In this document: one piece after another, positions 10,567 to 21,437 of the stretch
Layout: each line of letters begins with the position of its first letter
Numbering within the stretch: the first letter of the stretch is position 1
DNA from: Hymenopus coronatus
Lineage: Eukaryota; Arthropoda; Insecta; Mantodea; Hymenopodidae
DNA length: 64,000 nt
Assembly: GCA_030762935.1 (NCBI GenBank)
Contig: CM060899.1
Coordinates: forward strand, 61,802,501 to 61,866,500
Reading direction: 5' to 3'
Translations under genes and position numbers: made by a program
Notes under the pieces: model-generated
What the model saw: only the letters and a program-made list of their open reading frames with translations
What the model was told of the DNA's origin: nothing
The model's database searches: none

Positions 10567-10926
10567 CAATGATTGGCTTACGTAATAGTGAGTTTTACCT
10601 TGTGGTCTACGAAGAGAGCTTACTTACGCGTCTAGAGACCACACAGAAGATATCTTATTCCAAGGTCCCCTTCACTACTTGGCGAAAGTTGACAATCGTG
10701 TTAGACGAAAACAAGGTAATTCAGAAAACGTGTTTAACACGCGTTTCAAGCCATCTATGTCTAGGCAATCTTTTCTCATTTGTCTGTAAATAGCAAGCGC
10801 TTGTAGTATGTATTTTTCTTTCTATTTATACACGCGCCAACATCCCGGCACTACTCACGACTCAAATTTAAAACAAAATAGCGAACTTTATAAAATTTTG
10901 CCTTCTATACATCATATATTGATATT
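10567..10926. other. Unique spacer
   Basis: Mixed-composition sequence without a repeat match here. A 74-codon plus frame at 10569-10793 has no recognised motif. Nothing is assigned. Confidence 0.4.
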
Positions 10927-11425
10927 CTAATCAAGAAAAAAATAGCAGAAATAGTCTTATTACATGCTGTCTTGCAAGTAGAAACGAAATAAGAGAATAC
11001 CATAGGTTAAAGTGATAGTTTTATAAAGCTGAAACCAAAAAACAAGGAATATCTCAAAAACGATCAACTCTACGAAAAAAATGTATGTAACATAAATTAA
11101 GTGTTAACGTGCTCTACATTTTCTGTGTGGTAAGTTAGTGTCCATCTCTTACGGTTTAGCAGTTATGCAAAATTTCGTAAACTTCATCCAGAATAAAGTA
11201 GTCTTCAGAGGCTATTCCCAAAAAATTCAAGATATACATTTTATTTGGCATGTAAATACCTTAAATTAAAGAGATTTTAAACAAAATCTTTAGTCATTTT
11301 TGAGAAAATCAAAATTTTCATTAAAAAGTTCCATGTAAAGGGTAGTTGGGGTGGAGGATTTTCTTGAAAATCTTTGTGTCGCATCCTTGGAAGATACCAA
11401 ACTTAAATACCAATTTTGGTATTCT
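10927..11425 (-). mobile_element. H repeat, minus strand, both ends missing
   Basis: Internal H sequence from AATAGCAGAAATAGTCTTAT to CCAATTTTGGTATTCTG. It joins directly to a plus-strand tail. Confidence 0.7.
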
Positions 11426-11429
11426 GTCA

Positions 11430-11608
11430 GACTTTAACCTATGGTACCCCCTTGTTTCGCTTCTATTTACAAGGAAGCCAGTAATAAAAACATTTCTGCT
11501 CATTTTTTCTCGATTACCATGAAGTAAATAGAAGCATAAGCTTTCTAACAATAATTTACTATAGAGATGTAGAGAAGGTCATATGAATGGGACACATCAG
11601 ATTTTTAA
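11430..11608 (+). mobile_element. H repeat tail
   Basis: ACTTTAACCTATGGTACCCC to GACACATCAGATTTTT, including the inverted head motif GATGTAGAGAA. The back-to-back arrangement with 10927-11425 forms an imperfect inverted repeat. Confidence 0.7.
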
Positions 11609-11999
11609 TAATTAAAATTCCATTTACCCGACATCATTATCCACTTCTTAGGATTTGTAACATTATTTAAGATTTCAGGAAGGGAGTTTTGTAAAAACAA
11701 TCATATTTTAAACGTTACTCTCTGAATGGCTTCTTAAATAAAACTGTTCCTTCCTATTCGAAATTTGTGCCTAAAATGTGAGTTAAACACCAAAAAAACA
11801 ACAAATGTAACTCTTTATGCCTTCTCAATAATTAGTATTTTAGACAGACACTTAAAGGTAAGCTTTTTAACACAAAACACTCGAACTAAAAAGTGTTGTT
11901 TATAACTCTAGATTTATAAAATATTTATAGCACTCCAATGTTACCAACTTAAGGTTTGTTACTATTACTGTATCCGTTAAATAGATTGTTGTGGTTTTG
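11609..11999. other. AT-rich unique spacer
   Basis: No coding frame and no match to the repeats of this window. Confidence 0.4.
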
Positions 12000-12735
12000 A
12001 AAGCGTTACGTTTCTAGTGGAGTCCAATCGATATATCGTTATTTTTAATGTATATGCGCAGTAGCGAATACGTAACGTTCCCTCCTACCTTTCGCTGTTT
12101 TCACAAATATTGTGTCATGGCGGCTATTACAAATATGGATTTTGACGAGTTTGAAGAACCCGCTGAAATTTTGGAGGCAGCAGAGAGCGTTAAATTGGAG
12201 TTGTTGCCAAAGAAATCAAGAAACCAATATGATATTGCATAGAACTAGTTTGTTCAGTGGTGCGAAGCAAAAAAAAAAGTTGTAAATAATTTTAGTGAAA
12301 ATGTATTACTAGCTTAATTTAAAGAAAAGAGCAACATCTGGAAAGCTTCAACATTGTGGGCTAATTACTCATTGTTAAACTCAGCCTCAATGTAAAAATG
12401 AACCAAGATATAAGTAAATATTGCATTTCTTAAGCGCATTAGTGAAGGTTATAAGCCGAGAAAGTCTAAAATTCTTTCCGAAAAGGAAATTGATGATTTC
12501 ATCAAAACAGCGCCTGATGCTGAATTTAGCAACACAAACACAACCAAGTACCTCATCACAAGGAATCAACATTTCCAATTGTAATAATTGTACAATAAAT
12601 ATCACACTTTCATCATAATTGCACAGTTAAGAACTTAATGTTGCCTATTATTAATAAAAATGTATATGTTTGTTTTCTATTATTTATCTGTATACAAATA
12701 AATGAGGTTATGTTTCTGAGAAAAAAAAAATAAAA
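12000..12735 (+). pseudogene. Broken retrocopy of a tyrosine-recombinase-like gene
   Basis: A start codon at 12117 opens a clear reading (MAAITNMDFDEFEEPAEIL, then LPKKSRNQYD) that meets a stop at 12240. The same frame continues past stops with FVQWCEAKKK, FSENVLLA and KASTLWANYS. After a frame change near 12430 it reads FLKRISEGYKPRKSK and EKEIDDFIKTAPDAE. These match, from memory, the N-terminal core-binding part of a widespread insect phage-integrase-like family (Crypton-type or DIRS-type tyrosine recombinases). The catalytic part is gone: the text jumps to what looks like the C-terminal tail (GINISNCNNCTINITLSS, stop at 12616-12618). AATAAA at 12697-12702 is followed about 18 bp later by an A-run, which suggests a retroposed polyadenylated transcript. 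The call of a dead copy is firm and the family is likely. Confidence 0.65.
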
Positions 12736-13658
12736 TCAATAACAGTACCACCGCCTTCTTGACTAGTCCGTTCTCGTGTCTAAACATGCTCAACTAGACA
12801 ACAATTTTCTTCGATGGCAACTTCAAATATTTTAAACTGTTTGCTGGGTATTTAGTTGTAACATACTCTAGTTTATCATTTAATAGCAGAAGGAATGGAA
12901 CGGAATTGTTAATTTATAAGATTTATGGTAAAGAGTAAAGAACTGACATTACTACATCGATTACCAATCTATATCGATAGACGAATTCTATTCCCATATT
13001 TACACCGCCCTCCAAGCGATAGGAAAACGTACTATTCCTTGAACAAAAGGAATGTTCAACCTTATATTGTAAATTTATTGACAAATCTAGAAATATTGTG
13101 CTGTCTAAAAAAAGTGTTTGCCACTCAAGTTAAAAGTGTTTTTATTTTGCTCGCAGGATTGCTTCACTCGGTCTTACAGCCTCGTTACGTAAACTTTCCT
13201 TCTCGCAAAATAAAACTACACTTTGTATCACAAATAACTATTTTGTCTCTCCTGAAAATTTAAGTTTTTACCACAAAGCGAGTTTTGGAAAAACGATTCT
13301 AAATGTTGTACATATACGCTTAGCAACAGGAGGAATACCGAACAGAAAGTAACTCGAGACGCAGGAAGTCGGCTGCTGGTTTAACAATGAAGACTGTGAT
13401 GAACTTGGTCAAGAGACGGGCCCTTGAGGTGCACCAACAGGGTCACCAACCTCTGAATGATGGATGTTCCCTCAGGTTTATTATACCAACGAAACACATG
13501 ATTCAATCAAAAGGTCTCGTACATTGTGTTGAGGGTTTTGGTTTTTCTCTACGGCGACTAATTGCTTTCTTGTCAGTGAAGGCTGGTTTCCTGTAACACG
13601 TCACTCACTGTGTACTAGAGGCAACTGAATAAACTGTTAGAGCAAAATAAATATAATT
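12736..13658. other. Long unique spacer, no supported gene
   Basis: Two frames (112 codons at 12925-13263, 69 codons at 13387-13596) show no recognisable motif. The first is rich in Leu, Ile and Tyr as expected from AT-rich DNA. I see no splice pattern or repeat, and the stretch may be ordinary intergenic DNA. Confidence 0.4.
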
Positions 13659-14500
13659 ACTTTCTCTACACGTATTATTATATACATAGTGTATAGGGAA
13701 AGTATTGCATTGCACCCAAAAATCCGATACTGAGATTTCACAGGAAATAAATGCCTATATGCCTATTGCAAAAAAAAAAAAAAAAGGTTTAAAAAAAGGT
13801 CCGCGTGTGCGTGAATACGATAACTCAAACGGAAAGTCGCAAAAATACGAAAGTTGATATTTAAGTATAGTATCTTCCAGGAATGCGATACGAAAAGTTT
13901 CAGAAAAATGCCCTCAATCCTAAACTACCCTTTACTTGGAAAAAATTTCGAAATTTTTGATTTTCTTCAAAACGGCTCTAACGATTAACATTAAAATGCC
14001 GTATGTTTACGTGGCAAATAAAATGTATATTTTCAATTTTCTGGAAATAACCTCTAAAGACCTCTTTATTCTGGGTGATTTTTATTGAATTTTGCATAAC
14101 TGTTAAATCGTAAGAGATAGACAAGAACTTACTAAACAAAAACTGTAGATCACGATAAAACACACAATTTATGTCATATACTTTTTTTCATGGAGTTAAT
14201 CGGTTTTGAGATATTCCTTGTTAATGGTGTCGGCTTTAAAAGACTTATATTTTTCTCATACAGGAATTTGTCAACTCCTGTCCATACAAACAAAGGAACT
14301 TAAATAGCATAGCAACCAGCTTTTGGCTATCACTTTAACCTATGGTACTCCCTTACTTCGGTTCTACTTACAAGGAAGCAAGTAATAAGACTATTTCTGC
14401 TGATTTTTTCTCAATATAATGAAGTAAAGAGACACATGGGCTTTTAAACAATAATTTGTTGCAGAGATGTAGAGAAAGCCATGTGAATTGTATACATGAG
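13659..14500 (+). mobile_element. H repeat, full length
   Basis: Head ACTTTCTCTACACGTATTAT at 13659. The A-run has grown to 15 at about 13770. The GT stretch is reduced (GTCCGCGTGTGCGTG). Ends near GTATACATGAGATGTTTT. Confidence 0.75.
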
Positions 14501-14920
14501 ATGTTTTGTATTCAGGAACGTTTAAATGTTGATTTTTTGTGGTTTTTCATGACATTTCAGTCATACGTAGCATTAAAACACAACAGATGATTTGAGAGTC
14601 TATGAAAGTTGAAGTCCGCGTAGGAAGATTTACGTCTAGGAGTTGGGTCTCTGCGCAAGGTGAGCGTAATGTGCTCCATTACACGGTCTGTGCTGTCATT
14701 TACGGCACAAAACATTCCTACATAAAGCGCATAATCGATAGTCGAGGGGGCATTGCAATATATCGCAAGAATTATGAGCTGCCGTCAATTAAACGGTCGA
14801 TAATCTTCAGCGGGAGGGTTTAAGTGCATCGCTCTGTAAGCCCACACCCACAGCGTCTGGGTTCCTTTATTCTCTTTTACAAGGGTACGGGGGCTACTAT
14901 TTATGCAGTATGATTAAAAA
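14501..14920. other. Unique spacer
   Basis: Contains a 73-codon frame at 14602-14823 of fairly balanced composition (MKVEVRVGRFTSRSWVSA at its start) that I do not recognise. There is no support for expression. Confidence 0.35.
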
Positions 14921-15757
14921 AATCTGATGTGTTCCATTCACATGACTTTCTCTATATCTCTGTAACAAATTATTGTTAAAAAGCTTATCTTTTATTTTAT
15001 TTCATGCTAATCGAGAAAAATTAGCAGAAATTGTCTTATTTCTTGCTTTACTGTAAGTAGAAGCGAAAAAAGGGAGTACCACAGGTTAAAGTGAAAGCCA
15101 AAACCTGGCTGCTATGTGACTGATGTTCCTTTGTTTGTATGGACAGAAGTTGAAAAATTCCTGTATGAGAAAAGTATAAGTTTTTCAAAGCTGAAACCAA
15201 GAAAAAGGAATATCTAAAAAAAGATCAATTCCACGAAAAAAAATGTATATAACATAAATTGTGTGTTTTAACGTGCTCTACATTTTTTGTGTGTTAAGTT
15301 TTTGTCCATCTCTTACGGTTTAATAGTTATGCAAAATTAATCCAAAATAAAGTAGTCTTCAGAGGCTATTCATAGAAAATTCAAAATATACATTTTATTT
15401 ATCAGGTAAATATCTTTAATATATGATAATTTAATCAAAATCGTTAGAGCCATTTTTGAGAAAATCAAAATTTTCGAAAAAAGTTCCATGTAAAGGGTAG
15501 TTTGGAGTGGGGGGATTTTTCTCAAAATCTTCGTGTCGCATCCCCGGAAGACACCAAACTTAAATACCAAGTTTGGTATTTTACCGACTTTTCGTTTTTG
15601 AGTTATCGTGTTCACAGACACATGGACACACGGACACACACACACGGACCTTTTTCTGAAAATACTTTTTTTGGATACAGGTGACCCTAAAACATATATT
15701 TCCGGTGAAATCTCGGTATCGAATTTTTTCATGGAGTGCAATACATTCTCTATACAC
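14921..15757 (-). mobile_element. H repeat, minus strand, nearly full
   Basis: AATCTGATGTGTTCCATTCA to CTCTATACACTATG. The last 25 bp of the head are missing where a second minus copy begins. The AC-rich stretch at about 15610-15650 is the variable region. Confidence 0.75.
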
Positions 15758-15761
15758 TATG

Positions 15762-16507
15762 AATTTCTCTAGCTACTCTACAAACAAATTTCTTACAAAA
15801 CATAATTCTTCTTTCTACACCATGCTAATCGAGATAAACATTAGCAGAATGTTCTTATTAGTTCCTTATAAGTAGAAGGGAACTAAGGGAATGCAACTAG
15901 GCTAAAGTGATAGTCAAATGTTTTAAAAGCTATCGTTATGCGATTGTCATTGCAAATCGCTTCTTTGCTTGGCCCGGAGAGAACAAAAGAGAAACGGACA
16001 TTCCCGTCTGAGAAAAGTATAAGTACTTCACAACTGAAACTAATAACTAGGAATGCCTCGAAAACGGTAAACTCCACGAAGAAAATGTATATGACATAAC
16101 TTGTATATGTTAACAAGATCTACATTTTGTGTATAGTAAGTTTTTGTCCATCTCTTACGGTTTATTAGTTATGCCAAAGTAAGCAAAATTCATTCAGAAT
16201 GAACAGGTCTTTAGAAGCTATTCCCAGAAAATTCAAGATATACATTTTATTTGTGATAGATATGGCTTTAATGTGTGGTATTTTAATCAAAATCGTTGGA
16301 GCCATTTTTAAGATAAACGATAGTTTCGAAAATGTTTCCATGTAAAGGGTAGTTAGGGATGGGGGAGATTTTCTTGAAAATCTTCGTGTCGCATCCTTGG
16401 AAGATACCAAACTTAAATACCAAGTTTGGTTTATAACCGTCTTTTCCTTTTTGAGCTATGCTGTCCACACCCACCTACACACGCAGCTGTTTCTGAAAAT
16501 GCTTTTT
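15762..16507 (-). mobile_element. H repeat, minus strand, subfamily variant
   Basis: The hairpin end is lost. Variant body (GCGATTGTCATTGCAAATCG, GAGAACAAAAGAGAAACGGA) shared with 19540, 21438 and 46210. Head lost at the T-run where the plus copy at 16510 starts. Confidence 0.7.
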
Positions 16508-16509
16508 TT

Positions 16510-16672
16510 ACTTTCTCTATACGTACTATGTACATAGTGTATAGAGAAGGTATTGTATTGTACCCAAAAATTTGATGGCGAGATTTCACCGGAAATATAT
16601 GTTTTCAGACCCCCTGAATACAAAAAAAAAGCATTTTTAGAGAAATGACCGTGTGCTCAAAAACAAAACACC
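16510..16672 (+). mobile_element. H repeat head
   Basis: Head ACTTTCTCTATACGTACTAT through the A-run to GACCGTGTG, then replaced by mariner sequence. Confidence 0.7.
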
Positions 16673-17040
16673 TGAAAAAAACCCACAGGATCAATTGTTT
16701 CGAAGTGCTTCGAGTGCGAACAACTTTTGTTGGATTTGGTTCCTCTCGAAACACCCACACACTGCTGCTTATGCTTCGACTCATATGCATGCACAGCTGA
16801 ATTTGGACGACCTTCACGAATTTCATCAGTGAGCGAACGGCGGCCACGATTAAACTCGTTATACGAAAATCATAATAAATCATCCCACGAACATTTTCAC
16901 GAATCAATTCCATCTTTTCGCTGAGACAACATTTTAAAGTCACTGTAAACAGCACAATTAACGCTATATTGACAAAATATTTGAAGGAGGTTAGAGTCAA
17001 CAGTGTCGAACTTTCCAGTGGAAGTAACAGATGGCACCTA
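16673..17040 (-). pseudogene. Mariner transposase N-terminal remnant
   Basis: On the minus strand a start at 16933 opens MLSQRKDGIDS and a stop. The reading continues as YNEFNRGRRSLTDEIREGRP, the usual mariner N-terminal (helix-turn-helix linker) signature. After a frame change it reads EEPNPTKVVRTRSTSKQ, which corresponds in this clade to the region just before the first catalytic Asp. Much of the middle and all of the catalytic core are deleted. No terminal repeats were found. It is a different lineage from the elements at 7696 and 57254. Confidence 0.7.
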
Positions 17041-17124
17041 AAGCAATCAGCTTGCTAAGGCTCAAAATATAAATACTGGCCTTCATGTTGTTATTCTGTG
17101 GTTTTAAGTTTACAGTTTTATAGT
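17041..17124. other. Short unique spacer
   Basis: Follows the mariner remnant. Nothing is recognised. Confidence 0.3.
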
Positions 17125-17250
17125 GTTTTTCTTGCAAAATTTGATGTCAAAATTTCACCTTAAATGCTCGTTTTGAGGCACCTTGAATAAAAATAGTTTT
17201 TAGAAAATATCTGTGGTGTGTGTGTGTACATACATATATACACACATACA
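17125..17250 (+). mobile_element. H repeat head-proximal fragment, degraded
   Basis: AAATTTGATGTCAAAATTTC, CACCTTGAATAAAAA and a GTGTGTGTGT/ACATACAT stretch match the first 200 bp of H with the hairpin head lost. Confidence 0.5.
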
Positions 17251-17632
17251 TGCATACATAACATTGCAATTTGTAGATCCTATTATGAGATTAGACCCAA
17301 AGCCCAAACTCTAGGTTGTAGATCAAGTCAATAATTACGTTTATTCATGCTTATTAATACATTTATTTACAAATAATAACTCTGACAATGAATTTTCAGA
17401 GGTGTCAGTTTTGCATAATTTTCAATTGCATGTCTGTTTCCAAAAGCTTACCCGTACATTTGCAATCTTAGAATATTTATATAGAAGGTGTGAGTAATAA
17501 GGTATATTTTTAATTCTGATCTAAACTTGTTTTTGTTTATTTGCAATTCTTTTATAGAAGAGGGAAGTATGTGTGTTTCAGTCAACAGAATAACTCAAAA
17601 GCGACCCAAAAATGTTAAAGCTATTCTTTATA
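17251..17632. other. AT-rich spacer
   Basis: No gene. A short piece near 17565-17625 (GTATGTGTGTTTCAGTCAAC, AATAACTCAAAAGCG) may be another decayed H fragment. Confidence 0.3.
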
Positions 17633-17885
17633 TCAGAGCCTCTCAGGATACATGCACGCGCAGGTGCGCCACACAGTGCATGGTGTAATACACGGATTTG
17701 ATTGGTTCACCAGAGAGCAAAGTCCTATACCTGAGCAATGGTGCTGTCTCTCTCTTTCCTACGTTTATCTCGCCCTTCCTCACCTTCTCCGCTGTTTCTT
17801 CCTCACTGTGTAATGTCCGAGACGAACCGATGCACTGTTCACAGCACTTTTCATGCGTGCGATTTTATGGTGTTTTACATGCAAA
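17633..17885 (+). mobile_element. hAT-like miniature element
   Basis: Starts CAGAGCCTCTCAGGATACAT, a form typical of hAT ends. An inner block of about 150 bp (CTCACCTTCTCCGCTGTTTC, GAACCGATGCACTGTTCACA) is found in reverse at about 33500-33660. No transposase is present and the right end is not defined. Confidence 0.45.
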
Positions 17886-17898
17886 ATAAATTTTTATT

Positions 17899-18425
17899 AC
17901 TTTCTCTACACGTACTAGGTACATAGTGTATAGAGAAGGTATTGCATTCCACCCAAAAATTCGATACCGAGATTTCACCGGAGATATATGCTTTAGGGTC
18001 CCCTGTATAAAAAAAAAACTTTTTCACAAAAAGGTCCGTGTGTGTGTTCGTGTGTCTGGGAACACGATAACTCAGAAACAAAAAGTTGGTAAAATACCAA
18101 ACTTGGTATTTATGTTTAGTATCTTCCAGAGATGCGACACAAAGATTTCGATAAAAATCTCCCCACCCTAAACTATCCTTTACATGGAGCTTTTTTCATA
18201 AATGTTGATTTTCTTAAAAATGGCTCTAAAGATTTTGATTAAAATTTCGTACATTAAAGATATTTACCTGAAAAATAAAATGTATATCTTGAATTTTCTG
18301 GGAATAGCCTCTGAAGACCTCTTCATTCTAGATGATATTTGCATAACTGGCAGGTTGACAGATAGAAACTTATTACATAGAAAATGCAAATCTCGTTAAA
18401 ATACTCAGTTTATCCAAATGCATTT
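17899..18425 (+). mobile_element. H repeat, 5' two thirds
   Basis: Head at 17899, GT-rich stretch at about 18040, body up to CGTTAAAATACTCAGTTTAT, then cut by a SINE. Confidence 0.75.
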
Positions 18426-18439
18426 TTTTCTTGTATTTA

Positions 18440-18690
18440 TTTATTTATTTAGTTTTTAACTTTAACCTGGTTGGTCATATCGGATGTTGAATGAAATTGG
18501 TGAAATGATGCTCAAATGATCTCGGGATCCATGGAACTTAAAATTACTCGACATTTATCTTCTCAGGATAAGGGAAAACCCCGAAAAAACCTTATCCGGG
18601 TAACTCACCGTAAGCGAGATTCGAACTCGCGACCTTTTGATTGTGAGGTAGACATACTACTACCACACTACCCAGGCGGACCAAATCCAA
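18440..18690 (-). mobile_element. SINE-C, tRNA-derived
   Basis: On the minus strand a tRNA-like head has an A box (GGGTAGTGTGGTAGTAG) and a B box (GAGTTCGAATCTCG). The body has an 8-bp stem (GGATAAGG ... CCTTATCC) and ends near AACCAGGTTAAAG. Related copies are at 29391-29812 and 58853-59082. The tRNA fold lacks a proper acceptor stem, so this is not a tRNA gene. Confidence 0.75.
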
Positions 18691-18729
18691 TTTTATTATT
18701 TTTAAATTTAATTTATATTTTTATGAGGA

Positions 18730-19060
18730 TGCCGTGACCCACCTGGGTTCGATCCCTAGCGCCCATATGTGGAATTTGTGGTGGACAAAACGACGTCTGG
18801 GCGGGTTTTCTCTGGATCCTTCGGTGTCCCCCGCTATTTATTCCACCAACTGCTACATCATCACCTTGCCTTTTATCCATTTCGCTTGCATTTCATACCA
18901 TCCACTTCCTCACGCTCATGCCTGGCTACGGGTCGTCTACTCGTTCCAGGTTTTCCATCTGTAGCTAGCTTCCCGACAGGCTTCTGACCCCGAGACAGCC
19001 GCTTGTAAGTCCTAGGAGGATGTCAGTCCTCTATCAGGGGAGGATAAGCCGACTTAAAAA
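18730..19060 (+). mobile_element. SINE-D, tRNA-derived
   Basis: GGGTTCGATCCCTAGCGCCC near 18747 is a B box from a lost tRNA head. It is followed by a 300-bp GC-richer body (GGGCGGGTTTTCTCTGGATC, TAAGTCCTAGGAGGATGTCA) and a short A tail at 19056. An H copy starts at once after it. Confidence 0.6.
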
Positions 19061-19538
19061 AAGCTGATTTGTTCCATTCACATGACTTTCTCTACATCTC
19101 TGTGACAAATTGTTGTTAAAAAGCTAGTGCTTCTATTTACTTCATTCTAATCAAGAGAAAACTAGCAGAAATAGTCTTATTACTTGCTTCCTTGTAAGAA
19201 GAAGCGAAATAAGGGAGTGTCGTAGGTTAAAGTGATAGTCAAAAGCTGGTTGCTATGTGACTGAAGTTCCTTTGTTTGTATGGACAGGAGTTGACAAATT
19301 CCTGTATGAGAAAAATATAAGTTTTTCAATGCTGAAGCCAATAACAAGGCATATCTCAAAAACGACCAATTCCACAATAAAATTGCATATAACATATTAT
19401 ATATTATGTTTTAATGAGGTCTAGATTTTCTGTGAAGTAAGGTCTTGTCTATATTCTACTGTTTTACCAGTTATTGCAAAATCCCGTAATATCCATCCAG
19501 TATAAAAATGTCTTCAGAGGTTATTCCCAGAAAATTCA
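19060..19538 (-). mobile_element. H repeat, minus strand, tail half
   Basis: GCTGATTTGTTCCATTCACA hairpin to CCCAGAAAATTCAAA, then a switch to a plus-strand fragment. Confidence 0.7.
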
Positions 19539-19539
19539 A

Positions 19540-19770
19540 ATTTTTCTCAGACAGGAAGTGTTCGTTTTTCTTTTGTTGTACTCCTGGCCAAGCAAAGAAG
19601 CGATTTGCAATGACAACCGCATAACGATAGTTTTTAAAACATTTGACTGTCACTTTAGCCTAGTGCATTCCTTTAGTTCCGTTCTACTTATAAGGAACTA
19701 AGTAACAAGAACATTCTGCTAATGTTTATCTCCATTAGCATTGTGAAGAGAGAAGAATAATCCTTTGCAA
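19540..19770 (+). mobile_element. H repeat tail fragment, variant subfamily
   Basis: TTTTTCTCAGACAGGAAGTG to GAAGAATAATCC, of the same subfamily as 21438-22316. The terminal hairpin is missing. Confidence 0.6.
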
Positions 19771-19784
19771 AAACAGCTGGAGCA

Positions 19785-20045
19785 ATTGTATCCGTTGAAC
19801 CGCCACTGGTATGATTCTGGTATCGAACCCGGGACGGGAACCATCTCGGCACGATCCGCACGATCGTGCTGCCAGGCCTTGGACTGATTTGTTGGCAAGG
19901 TATCGTCACGTGATTGTAACGGTCGCATATTTATATCTGGATATCTTGCACGTATTTGTTCGGGCTGCGTTCCAAATGTTAATGACCTATGCCACCATAC
20001 AGCCCTGTAAAAAAGGTGAAAGGCATGCAATGTGTCAAGTTCAAT
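19785..20045 (-). mobile_element. SINE-F, tRNA-like, low copy here
   Basis: The minus strand contains a B-box-like GGGTTCGATACC with GC-rich flanks (GGATCGTGCCGAGATGG). A clear A box is not visible. It is the only copy in the window, so family status is inferred from tRNA likeness alone. Confidence 0.4.
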
Positions 20046-20276
20046 AACAAACTATAAGCTAACTATGACTGTTGAGGTCAACAACCAGACATCGATAATA
20101 ATCGATCGCCACTTCGACACCAAGGTCGATGACCTTGCTACTGGAACCACCATGTGCAACAGATGTTACTAGATTATTAATTTTATTTAGGTATACTTTC
20201 TCAATGTGCACATTTTGCATGGTAGGTAGAGAAAGTTTGAGACCCCTAAACGAATACAATAAAACATTACTAAAGA
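20046..20276. other. Spacer with a short fold-back
   Basis: At about 20193-20250 ACTTTCTCAATGTGCAC is followed by GGTAGAGAAAGT, an isolated H-like head hairpin without a body. Nothing else is seen. Confidence 0.4.
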
Positions 20277-20983
20277 AAACTGATGTGTTCCATTAACATG
20301 ACTCTCTCTACATCTCTGCAACAAAGTATTGTTAGAAAGCTTATGCTTCTATTACTTCATAGTAATCGAGAAAAAACATTGCAGAAATAGTCTTATTACT
20401 TACTTCCTTGTAAGTAGAATTGACAACTTCTTGTGTGAGAAAAGTATACATTTTTTAAAGCTGAAACTAATAACAAGGAATATCTAAAAAAACCATCCAC
20501 TCCGCGAAAAAATGTATATATAATAAATTGTGTGTTTTAACGTGCTCTACATTTTTTGTGTGGTAAGTTTTTGACCATCTCTTACGGTTTAGCAGTTATG
20601 CAAAATTCCTTCAAATTCATCCGGAATAAAGTAGTCTTCAGAGGCTATTCCCAGAAAATTAAAGATATACAATTTATTTTTCAGGTAAATATCTTTAATA
20701 TACGATATTTTAATCAAAATCGTTACAGGCATTTTTGAGAAAATCAACATTTTCGAAAAATGTTCCATGTATTAGTATTTAACGGACTTTTCGTTTTTGA
20801 GCTATGCTGTCCACAGACACACATACACATACACACACGGACATTTCTGTAAAAATGATTTTTTTTTTGGATTCAGGGAGTCTCAAAGCACGTATTTCCG
20901 GTGAAATTTCGGTATCGTAGTTTTTGGTGCATTACAATACCTTTTCTATACACTAGGTACATAGTACGTTTAGAGAAAGTAAA
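20277..20983 (-). mobile_element. H repeat, minus strand, internally deleted
   Basis: CTGATGTGTTCCATTAACAT to GTTTAGAGAAAGTAAAG. About 90 bp around the AAAGGGTAGT block are missing, so the palindrome is lost here. Confidence 0.7.
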
Positions 20984-21205
20984 GATGTATATATATGGCA
21001 TAAATTATGTGTTTTAACGCGATCTACATTTTTTGTGTAGTAAGTTTTTCTTCTATATATTTAACCGTTATACAAAATTCTACAAAACTCATCCATGATA
21101 AAGAGGTACATTTTATTTGTAAATAAATATACGATATTTTAATCAAAATTGTTACAGCAATTGTTGAGAAAAACAAAATTTTGAAATATTTTCCATTTAA
21201 AGGGA
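20984..21205 (-). mobile_element. H repeat, internal fragment
   Basis: Minus-strand body from GGCATAAATTATGTGTTTTA to TTCCATTTAAAGGGATA. Confidence 0.6.
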
Positions 21206-21436
21206 TAACTTACGTAAGTGGATAACCACATGAGAAGAAACGTTGGTTACATATTGTTAAAACATAAAACTTATTTCAGATACATTTTATGTAGAATTAA
21301 GGATTTCTGAGATATTCGTTTTTATTGGTGTACATTATGCAATACCTAAACCTTTTTCAAACGGGAAGCTCTTATTGGTTTTTTTTTTTTTTTGTTTTTT
21401 TTTGTACACTCCTGGCCATGACTTGGTGACCGCTTT
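21206..21436 (+). mobile_element. Very divergent H-like fragment
   Basis: Scattered matches (TTTCTGAGATATTCGTTTTTATTGG is typical of the H middle) with a T-run at about 21379-21400. The boundaries are unclear. Confidence 0.35.
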
Positions 21437-21437
21437 T

